A stretch of DNA of 5,364 nucleotides, taken from assembly GCA_025359585.1 (NCBI GenBank), contig JANYFX010000163.1, positions 1 to 5,364 on the forward strand, written 5' to 3'. Below, in pieces: positions 1 to 4,723 of the stretch (positions within the stretch are counted from its first letter, which is position 1; the number at the start of each line of letters is the position of its first letter). The position numbers and the translations under genes were made by a program. The notes under the pieces are model-generated. The model saw nothing but the letters and a program-made list of their open reading frames with translations, was not told the DNA's origin and made no database searches. This DNA is from Rhizobacter sp. GTDB taxonomy: Bacteria; Pseudomonadota; Gammaproteobacteria; Burkholderiales; Burkholderiaceae_C.

Positions 1-336
1 GTCGAGCAGGCCGAAGCCATCATCGAAACCGGCGTGCAGAGCTTCGTGCACTGGCTCGACCAGCGCGGCTCGGTGCCCTTGATCCAGGCATTGCATTCGC
101 AGGCCGACGACTGGCGCAGCACCGAGATCGCGCGGGCGCGCAAGATGCTCGCCAAGGGCGAAAACGTCGACGCGGTATTGGAAGCGCTGTCGCGTGGGCT
201 GATGCAGAAAATGCTGCACGGCACGCTGGCCGAACTGCACGCCGCCGACGGCGAGCACCGCGCCGAGCTGGCGCAAACCGTGTCGCGCCTGTTCCTGCGC
301 CAGAACGCGCGCCACCCGACCGACGACCAGCGTTAG
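1..336 (+). CDS. hemA: Glutamyl-tRNA reductase, C-terminal part (5' end outside window)
   Basis: The frame is open from the first base and ends at TAG (334-336), giving the last 111 residues of a protein that is usually about 420 long. GluTR is cytoplasmic and reduces glutamyl-tRNA(Glu) with NADPH to glutamate-1-semialdehyde, the first committed step of C5-pathway tetrapyrrole synthesis. The visible part is the helical C-terminal dimerisation domain. It opens with VEQAEAIIETGVQSF, continues through an ARARKML helix and a LSRGLMQKMLHGTLAEL segment, and ends in a charged tail. The catalytic and NADPH domains lie upstream of the window. The call rests on this domain plus position directly before prfA and prmC, the same order as in Escherichia coli. 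The stop is UAG followed by C, and there is no further stop in frame before prfA (see findings). Confidence 0.9.
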   Translation, partial: VEQAEAIIETGVQSFVHWLDQRGSVPLIQALHSQADDWRSTEIARARKMLAKGENVDAVLEALSRGLMQKMLHGTLAELHAADGEHRAELAQTVSRLFLRQNARHPTDDQR

Positions 337-349
337 CGGCCGCGCAGCA

Positions 350-366
350 CTCCGCCTTTCGCGGAG
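350..366 (+). promoter_or_regulatory. Inverted repeat in the hemA-prfA gap (possible RNA hairpin)
   Basis: CTCCGC (350-355) and GCGGAG (361-366) form a perfect 6-bp stem around the loop CTTTC. The stem begins 13 nt after the hemA stop codon. No T-run follows, so it does not look like an intrinsic terminator. A second copy of CTCCGC at 395-400 could pair with the same GCGGAG arm, which makes two competing structures possible. Function is inferred only. Confidence 0.4.
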
Positions 367-387
367 CCGTTGCGTGCCGAGCCGGCG

Positions 388-420
388 CGTGGTGCTCCGC
401 ATCCGTTTCAGAGCACCCCG
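388..420 (+). promoter_or_regulatory. Inverted repeat covering the prfA ribosome-binding region
   Basis: GGTGCTC (391-397) and GAGCACC (411-417) are perfect reverse complements separated by 13 nt. Beyond a T390/C418 mismatch, two further pairs (388-389 with 419-420) extend the stem to the base just before the prfA ATG. The 3' arm therefore occupies the place where a Shine-Dalgarno sequence would lie, and no good Shine-Dalgarno motif is visible. If formed in the mRNA, the hairpin would be expected to limit prfA initiation. The pairing is seen; its effect is inferred. Confidence 0.45.
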
Positions 421-1506
421 ATGAAAGCCTCTCTCCGCCAACAATTCGAGCGCCTGGCGCTGCGCCTCTCCGAGCTCGATGCCACGCTCGGCGACCCGGG
501 CGTGGCCGGCGACATGAAGCGCTACCGCGAGTTGACACGCGAGCATGCCGAGGTCTCGGGCCTGGTCGAACGCTTCAGACGCTTCGAGCAACGCGAGCGC
601 GACCTCGCGAGCGCACAGGAGATGCTCTCGGACCCCGAACTCGCCGAGATGGCGCAACAGGAAATCAACGAGGCGCGAGCCGACACCGAGCGCCTGCACT
701 TCGAGCTTCAGGCCGCCTTGCTGCCACGCGACCCCGACGATGCGCGCAACGTCTTTCTCGAAATCCGCGCCGGCACCGGTGGCGACGAGTCGGCGCTGTT
801 CGCCGGCGACCTGGCGCGCATGTACCTTCGCCACTGCGAGCGCCGCGGCTGGCGAAGCGAGCTGATGAGCGAAAGTGTCAGCGACCTCGGCGGCTACAAG
901 GAAGTGGTGTTCCGCATCGAAGGCGACGACGTCTACGCGCGGCTCAAGTTCGAGTCGGGCGGCCACCGTGTGCAGCGGGTGCCGGTGACGGAAACGCAAG
1001 GGCGCATCCACACCAGCGCCTGCACCGTGGCGGTGTTGCCCGAGCCCGACGCGACCGAAGAGGTCACGTTGAACCCGGCCGAACTGCGCATAGACACCTT
1101 CCGCGCCAGCGGCGCCGGTGGCCAGCACGTCAACAAGACCGACAGCGCGATCCGCATCACCCACCTGCCGACCGGCATCGTCGCCGAGTGCCAGGACGAC
1201 CGCTCTCAGCACCGCAACAAGGCCAAGGCGATGGCCGTGCTGACGGCGCGCCTGCGCGACAAGGACCGCAACGAGCGCGCCGCGAAGGAAGCCGCCACGC
1301 GCAAGGGCCTGATCGGCAGCGGCGACCGCAGCGACCGCATCCGCACCTACAACTTCCCGCAGGGGCGCTTCACCGACCACCGCATCAACCTGACGCTCTA
1401 CAAGCTGCAGTTCATTCTGGACGGCGATCTCGACGACGTGACCGCCGCGCTGCAGGCGGCGCAGGCGGCCGAACAACTGGCGGCGCTGGAAAGCGGCGAG
1501 GCATGA
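421..1506 (+). CDS. prfA: Peptide chain release factor 1 (RF1)
   Basis: A 361-residue protein, matching the roughly 360 usual for RF1. RF1 is a cytoplasmic class I release factor that reads UAA and UAG in the ribosomal A site and triggers hydrolysis of peptidyl-tRNA. The N-terminal ~100 residues are helical and charged (domain 1). The P-x-T stop-recognition tripeptide typical of RF1 is PVT at residues 188-190, inside RVPVTETQGRIHTSAC. The catalytic GGQ loop is at 233-235 (SGAGGQHVNKTDSAIR), with Gln235 the residue methylated by PrmC. The ATG at 421 was chosen because MKASLRQQFERLALRL aligns with known RF1 N-termini. The frame is open further upstream (TTG at 370, and back to the hemA stop), but that segment does not resemble RF1. 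The gene ends in TGA, an RF2 codon, overlapping the prmC start as ATGA. Confidence 0.97.
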   Translation: MKASLRQQFERLALRLSELDATLGDPGVAGDMKRYRELTREHAEVSGLVERFRRFEQRERDLASAQEMLSDPELAEMAQQEINEARADTERLHFELQAALLPRDPDDARNVFLEIRAGTGGDESALFAGDLARMYLRHCERRGWRSELMSESVSDLGGYKEVVFRIEGDDVYARLKFESGGHRVQRVPVTETQGRIHTSACTVAVLPEPDATEEVTLNPAELRIDTFRASGAGGQHVNKTDSAIRITHLPTGIVAECQDDRSQHRNKAKAMAVLTARLRDKDRNERAAKEAATRKGLIGSGDRSDRIRTYNFPQGRFTDHRINLTLYKLQFILDGDLDDVTAALQAAQAAEQLAALESGEA

Positions 1507-2330
1507 CACCGGGCCCGCTCAACGTCGCGCAGGCTCTGCACGAAGCACGCGCGCTGGGCGTCGACCGGCTCGACGCGCTGATGCTGCTGGCCGACACGCT
1601 GGCGTGCTCGCGGACCTGGTTGCTGGCGCACGACGACGCCACGTTGAGCACCGAACAAACCACGCTCCTGCGAGCCTGCTTCGGCCGCCGCGCCTCGGGC
1701 GAGCCGCTCGCTTACCTGCTCGGCGAGAAAGAATTTCACGGCCTGATGCTGCATGTCGATTCGAACGTGCTGGTACCGCGCCCTGACACCGAGGTTCTGG
1801 TGGACTGGGCACTCGAACTGCTGGCGGGCCTGGAGCACCCGAGCGTCATCGATCTCGGTACCGGCAGCGGCGCGATCGCGCTGGCAGTGAAACACGCCCA
1901 CCCCGCTGCGGCGGTCGTCGCCACGGACGTGAGTGCGGCCGCACTCGAGGTCGCACGCGCCAACGCGGGCTGGCTGGCGCTGCACGTCGAATTCGTCGAA
2001 GGCTCGTGGTGGCAAGCCGCCGCGCATCGCCGCTTCAGCCTTGTGCTCAGCAACCCGCCCTACATCGCTGGCGGCGACCAGCACCTCGCGGCGCTCAGCC
2101 ACGAGCCGACACTGGCACTCACGCCGGGCGGCGACGGGCTGGACGCATTACGCTGCATCGTCGCCGGCGCGGCGGTCCATCTCGAGCCCGGCGGCTGGCT
2201 GCTTCTGGAGCACGGTTTCGACCAGGCCGACGCCGTTCAGGCGCTGTTGCGAGCACAGGGTTTTGTCAGCGTCCAGACCCGCCGCGACCTGGCCGGCCAG
2301 CCACGCTGCAGCGGCGCTCACCTGCCGTAA
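1503..2330 (+). CDS. prmC: Release factor glutamine N5-methyltransferase
   Basis: A 275-residue, cytoplasmic, S-adenosylmethionine-dependent enzyme (HemK/PrmC family) that methylates the GGQ glutamine of RF1 and RF2 and so raises termination efficiency. The N-terminal ~85 residues are the small helical substrate-binding domain. The linker motif VPRPDTE is at about 91-97. SAM motif I is DLGTGSG at 117-123, and the catalytic NPPY that binds the glutamine side chain is at 184-187 (LSNPPYIAGG). The C-terminus has QTRRDLAGQPRCSGAH, a typical ending for the family. The length agrees with E. coli PrmC (about 277). The start is the ATG at 1503 inside the ATGA overlap with prfA, implying translational coupling of the enzyme to one of its substrates. 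A longer open frame runs back to 1188 inside prfA but is only out-of-frame prfA sequence. No convincing terminator follows the TAA stop. Confidence 0.97.
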   Translation: MTPGPLNVAQALHEARALGVDRLDALMLLADTLACSRTWLLAHDDATLSTEQTTLLRACFGRRASGEPLAYLLGEKEFHGLMLHVDSNVLVPRPDTEVLVDWALELLAGLEHPSVIDLGTGSGAIALAVKHAHPAAAVVATDVSAAALEVARANAGWLALHVEFVEGSWWQAAAHRRFSLVLSNPPYIAGGDQHLAALSHEPTLALTPGGDGLDALRCIVAGAAVHLEPGGWLLLEHGFDQADAVQALLRAQGFVSVQTRRDLAGQPRCSGAHLP

Positions 2331-2509
2331 CACTTGCGGGCCCTGGCGCACAACGCAGCGACCAGACTCGTGCAAAAGAGCGCGTGTCCTTCATCTGAGG
2401 GATACGGTTTGGCGCAAGACGCAACACGCGCCGCAACCAACGGCGTAGCATGAAATTTCGTTGTGGCACGGATCCGAAGTCGGTGATGTGCGCTGCCCCG
2501 AAACCCTGC

Positions 2510-2515
2510 AAGGAG
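2510..2515 (+). promoter_or_regulatory. Strong Shine-Dalgarno site that fixes the start of the next gene
   Basis: AAGGAG lies 6 nt before the ATG at 2522. It selects that ATG over the in-frame ATG at 2450, which would add 24 residues in front of an obvious signal peptide. It is the clearest ribosome-binding site in the window. The rest of the 191-nt stretch 2331-2521 shows no gene. A weak 5-bp inverted repeat (CGCCG/CGGCG, 2429-2445) is present, and I find no convincing -35/-10 pair. Confidence 0.8.
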
Positions 2516-2521
2516 TCAATC

Positions 2522-3103
2522 ATGCAAAAGCTGACATGGATGATTTTCGGGTTGCTCGCCGCTGCGGTCTCCGCAGCGCAAGCGGGTGATGGCGCCGGGA
2601 TCACGCCCAGTGCCGAGCAGCTTCAGTGGGCGCGCTGGCAGGGCCGCATGTCGGTCGGCGCGGAGCCGACCGGGCTCAAGCTCAACACCGTCAGCCTGAT
2701 GGGCGACTACTATTTCACCGGCTCGTTGCTGGGCTCGCGCCGCGCCGGCGGCTTCCGCGCCACGAGCGGCTTGTTGCTCGGCCCGCGCACCCAGTCGTGG
2801 CTCGGCCAACCGGGCCTGAGTGCGGGCAGCACGTTCAGCATCGCCACCCAAGCGTTCGGCCAGCCAGCGGCGCTGCCCGCCGCAGGCGACGCCCCGACCG
2901 ACACCGCCACCCTGCCCTACCTGGGGCTGGGCTACACGGGCCTGTCGCTGCGCGGCGGCTGGAGCTTCAACGCCGACCTGGGGTTGGTGGCACGCAGCCC
3001 CGGCAACGTCGTCAAGTTCGGCCGCAGCCAGAGCCTGGACGACACGGTGCGCGAACTGCGCCTGGCGCCGATGCTGCAGTTCGGGGTGACTTACTCGTTC
3101 TGA
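2522..3103 (+). CDS. Secreted, probably outer-membrane beta-barrel protein of unknown function
   Basis: A 193-residue protein that I cannot assign to a named family. Residues 1-21 are a classical Sec signal peptide: Lys3, a hydrophobic core MIFGLLAAAVSAA, and AQA before the probable cleavage at 21/22. The mature part has alternating or aromatic stretches that look like membrane beta-strands (KLNTVSLMGDYYFTG, GGFRATSGLLLG, YLGLGYTGLSLRGGW, FNADLGLVAR). It ends in LQFGVTYSF; a C-terminal Phe after alternating residues is the usual assembly signal of outer-membrane barrels. The size would suit a small barrel of about eight strands. There are no cysteines in the mature part. The start at 2522 is set by AAGGAG. 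The gene sits alone between prmC and grxD with non-coding DNA on both sides (191 and 96 nt), so it is probably its own transcription unit. Outer-membrane location is inferred; a soluble periplasmic beta-protein is the alternative. Confidence 0.8.
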   Translation: MQKLTWMIFGLLAAAVSAAQAGDGAGITPSAEQLQWARWQGRMSVGAEPTGLKLNTVSLMGDYYFTGSLLGSRRAGGFRATSGLLLGPRTQSWLGQPGLSAGSTFSIATQAFGQPAALPAAGDAPTDTATLPYLGLGYTGLSLRGGWSFNADLGLVARSPGNVVKFGRSQSLDDTVRELRLAPMLQFGVTYSF

Positions 3104-3125
3104 GGCCCGGCCCGCAGGGGTTTGC

Positions 3126-3155
3126 CCGGCCGCCACTGCGGTGGCATGCCGGTTT
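3126..3155 (+). terminator. Possible rho-independent terminator after the outer-membrane-like gene
   Basis: An inner perfect stem GCCAC/GTGGC (3132-3136 with 3141-3145, loop TGCG) is enclosed by an outer stem CCGGC/GCCGG (3126-3130 with 3148-3152), with a 1x2 internal loop between them. Three T follow directly (3153-3155). The stem is strong and lies 22 nt after the stop codon at 3101-3103, but the T-tract is short, so termination may be partial. Confidence 0.4.
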
Positions 3156-3159
3156 GCCG

Positions 3160-3165
3160 TATAAA
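3160..3165 (+). promoter_or_regulatory. Possible -10 element for grxD-ubiX
   Basis: TATAAA matches five of six bases of the sigma-70 -10 consensus and stands out in this GC-rich DNA. It would start transcription near 3172, giving a leader of about 28 nt before the grxD ATG. No good -35 is visible at 16-18 nt spacing: that position (about 3137-3142) falls in the loop and 3' arm of the preceding hairpin. The promoter may be weak, activator-dependent or not real. Confidence 0.35.
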
Positions 3166-3199
3166 CGGGGCTGTCCCCAATTCACACGGCAACACCATC

Positions 3200-3511
3200 A
3201 TGAGCGACGTTCAAAAACGCATCGACGACCTCGTCAAGAGCAACCACGTGGTGCTCTTCATGAAGGGCACAGCACAGTTTCCGCAGTGCGGCTTTTCGGG
3301 CCGCGCGATCCAGGTGCTGAAGGCCTGCGGCGCGAAAGACCTGACGACTGTCAACGTGCTCGAAGACGACGGCATTCGCCAGGGCATCAAGGACTACGCC
3401 AACTGGCCGACGATCCCTCAGCTCTATGTGAACGGTGAATTCGTCGGCGGCTCGGACATCATGATGGAGATGTACGAAGCGGGTGAACTTCAGCCACTGA
3501 TCGGGGCCTGA
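3200..3511 (+). CDS. grxD: Monothiol glutaredoxin, Grx4/GrxD type
   Basis: A 103-residue single-domain CGFS glutaredoxin. The active-site CGFS is at 30-33 (FPQCGFSGRA), with the glutathione-contacting Lys22 in FMKGT. WPTIPQLYVNGEFVGGSD (69-86) supplies the cis-Pro73 loop and the GG-S-D glutathione-binding turn. Proteins of this class bind a [2Fe-2S] cluster at a dimer interface with glutathione, pass clusters to target proteins and partner with BolA proteins in the cytoplasm. They have little thiol-reductase activity. The length equals the family norm (about 100-115). The ATG at 3200 gives MSDVQKRIDDLVKSNHVVLF, a standard N-terminus; the open frame back to 3122 adds unrelated residues. No clear Shine-Dalgarno precedes the start. 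The gene ends by overlapping the probable ubiX start, so the two are likely co-transcribed. Confidence 0.97.
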   Translation: MSDVQKRIDDLVKSNHVVLFMKGTAQFPQCGFSGRAIQVLKACGAKDLTTVNVLEDDGIRQGIKDYANWPTIPQLYVNGEFVGGSDIMMEMYEAGELQPLIGA

Positions 3512-4074
3512 ACATCCCGCGCATCGTTGTCGGCATCACCGGCGCCACCGGCGCGGTGTATGCCGTCCGTCTGCTGGCCCGGCTGAAAGAGGCGGGCCGC
3601 GAAACCCATCTTGTCGCCAGCCCGGCCGGTGTGCTCAACGTGCACCACGAGCTCGGGCTCGACCGCAAAGCGCTCGAAGCGCTGGCCGACGTGGCCTACA
3701 ACCCGGCCGACGTGGGCGCGGCGATCGCGAGCGGCTCGTTCGCGGCCGATGCGATGGTCGTGGCACCGTGTTCGATGAAGACGCTGGCGTCGGTGGCGCA
3801 CGGCCTGTCGGACAACCTGCTGACCCGCGCCGCCGACGTGGCGCTGAAAGAGCGGCGCCGGCTCGTGCTGATGGTGCGCGAAACGCCGTTCAATCTGGCC
3901 CACCTGCGCAACATGACGGCCGTGACCGAGATGGGCGGCGTGATCTTTCCGCCACTGCCGGCCTTCTACCACCGCCCGCAGAGCATCGACGAGATGGTGG
4001 ACGACACGGTCGAGCGGGTGCTCGCGCTGCTGGGCGTGAACGAAGCGGCGCCGAAAGCCTGGCGCGGTCTGTGA
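3508..4074 (+). CDS. ubiX: Flavin prenyltransferase UbiX, with a non-canonical start codon
   Basis: UbiX joins dimethylallyl monophosphate to reduced FMN, making the prenylated FMN cofactor of the UbiD decarboxylase in ubiquinone synthesis. It is a cytoplasmic, homododecameric flavoprotein. With a start at CTG 3508 the protein has 188 residues, against about 189 in E. coli. The FMN phosphate loop GITGATGA is at 9-16, SGSF at 75-78, APCSMKTLA at 86-94, VRETP at 123-127 and PAFYHRPQS at 151-159, all as in known UbiX. The first ATG/GTG/TTG after the upstream in-frame stop (3484-3486) is GTG 3556, which would remove the FMN loop. Initiation must therefore be at CTG 3508, which overlaps the grxD stop as CTGA, or at a rare codon such as ATC 3514. 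The stop lies one base from the convergent transglycosylase gene. Product is certain; the exact start is not. Confidence 0.93.
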   Translation: MNIPRIVVGITGATGAVYAVRLLARLKEAGRETHLVASPAGVLNVHHELGLDRKALEALADVAYNPADVGAAIASGSFAADAMVVAPCSMKTLASVAHGLSDNLLTRAADVALKERRRLVLMVRETPFNLAHLRNMTAVTEMGGVIFPPLPAFYHRPQSIDEMVDDTVERVLALLGVNEAAPKAWRGL

Positions 4075-4075
4075 T

Positions 4076-4723
4076 TCAGGCCGGCGGCTTGTAGACCCAG
4101 AGCCGCTGCGCGGCAAACACGGCATTCGGGTACTCGGGGCGGCCGCGGCTGCCGTTGTAGCGGCCGAGCGCCATGTACATGTCGCCCTTTTCGCGGTTGA
4201 GGTAGTGGCGAAGAATCACGCACCCAAACGCCAAATTGGCTTGCACTTTAAAGAGATGTCTCTCATCACCGTCGCCGATCAGGCGTGCCCAGAACGGCAT
4301 CACCTGGGTGTATCCACGTGCGCCGGCCTTGCTGACCACATGCTGCCGAAATCCGCTTTCGACTTGCACCAACCCCAGCATCAGGGACGGCTCCAGTCCT
4401 TCTCTTTTGCTCTGGTACCAAAGCGTCTCCAGAAAATCTTCCCGTACGACCGGCTCAGTTATACGTTTTCTTAGCCGGGTGCTCATCTCGCCGAGCCAGC
4501 GCAAATAGACCAGGCGCGCCTCGATGTTCTCGAACACCGGCTTGGGCGGTGCGCTGTCGTTGACCGCAGCCGCGAGTGCCGAACGGACCGAGTCGGCGAG
4601 CGGCTCTTCGACCTGGGCACCGGCCTGCACGCGCTGCGGCAGCAGTGCGACGCAGGGGCTCAACAGCACGGCCACGCAAGCCCGGCGACGAGCTCTCCCG
4701 GTGCGGGAGAGGTCGGGGCTCAT
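4076..4723 (-). CDS. Small exported lytic transglycosylase (SLT domain)
   Basis: A 215-residue protein. Lytic transglycosylases cleave the MurNAc-GlcNAc bond of peptidoglycan in the periplasm, leaving 1,6-anhydroMurNAc ends. The N-terminus has an Arg-rich n-region (GRARRRAC), a hydrophobic stretch VAVLLSPCVALL and a likely signal-peptidase site after RVQA (about residue 34). The Cys residues do not sit in a good lipobox. Residues ~35-95 form a charged helical lead. The SLT core follows: catalytic Glu122 in LVQVESGFRQ, then ARGYTQVMPFW (135-145, the position of the usual GLMQ-MP motif), NLAFGCVILRHYL and ALGRYNGSRG (185-194). GYTQVMP replaces GLMQ(I/L)MP, a subfamily variant. The ATG at 4723 overlaps the proS stop as ATGA, so the gene probably depends on proS transcription and translation. 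A longer frame to 4792 only runs into proS. The middle of the gene is lower in GC than its neighbours. Confidence 0.92.
   Translation of the reverse strand: MSPDLSRTGRARRRACVAVLLSPCVALLPQRVQAGAQVEEPLADSVRSALAAAVNDSAPPKPVFENIEARLVYLRWLGEMSTRLRKRITEPVVREDFLETLWYQSKREGLEPSLMLGLVQVESGFRQHVVSKAGARGYTQVMPFWARLIGDGDERHLFKVQANLAFGCVILRHYLNREKGDMYMALGRYNGSRGRPEYPNAVFAAQRLWVYKPPA
4693..4711 (-). repeat. Perfect 8-bp hairpin just inside the transglycosylase gene
   Basis: On the minus strand, CTCTCCCG and CGGGAGAG are exact reverse complements separated by CAC. The hairpin starts 9 nt after the end of the proS stop codon and covers codons 5 to 11 of the transglycosylase. No T-run follows, so it is not a typical terminator. 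Palindromes of the CTCTCCC...GGGAGAG kind resemble REP-like repeats scattered in many proteobacterial genomes; membership in such a family is inferred. Confidence 0.5.

Noticed and set aside
370..420. TTG at 370 as the prfA start, adding 17 residues
   Set aside because: The added residues are Pro/Ala/Arg-rich and unlike RF1, whose N-terminus matches from ATG 421. The open frame is kept only as evidence for the readthrough idea.
1188..1502. N-terminal extension of prmC into prfA
   Set aside because: It is out-of-frame prfA sequence of low complexity. The ATGA start at 1503 gives the standard PrmC length and N-terminus.
1398..2102. Minus-strand open frame of 234 codons opposite prfA/prmC
   Set aside because: Its translation shows no recognisable motif and it lies wholly opposite two certain genes.
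2446..2451. TAGCAT as a -10 promoter element upstream of 2522
   Set aside because: Only a partial match, with no -35-like sequence at suitable distance.
2450..2521. ATG 2450 as the start of the outer-membrane-like gene
   Set aside because: It would put 24 residues before a clear signal peptide, while ATG 2522 has a perfect AAGGAG at 6-nt spacing.
3167..3178. GGGG-CTGT-CCCC mini-hairpin before grxD
   Set aside because: Only four pairs, and the likely transcription start would fall within it; too short to support a regulatory call.
2626..3438. Long plus-strand open frame of 270 codons across the outer-membrane-like gene and grxD
   Set aside because: Arg/Pro/Gly/His-rich translation typical of a shadow frame in GC-rich DNA; it overlaps two well-supported genes.
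3490..4125. Minus-strand open frame of 211 codons opposite ubiX
   Set aside because: Antisense shadow of ubiX with Arg/His-rich composition and no family features.
4205..4474. Plus-strand open frame of 89 codons inside the transglycosylase
   Set aside because: It is a natural-looking composition only because the local GC is lower. It has no ribosome site or motif and runs antisense to the SLT catalytic core.
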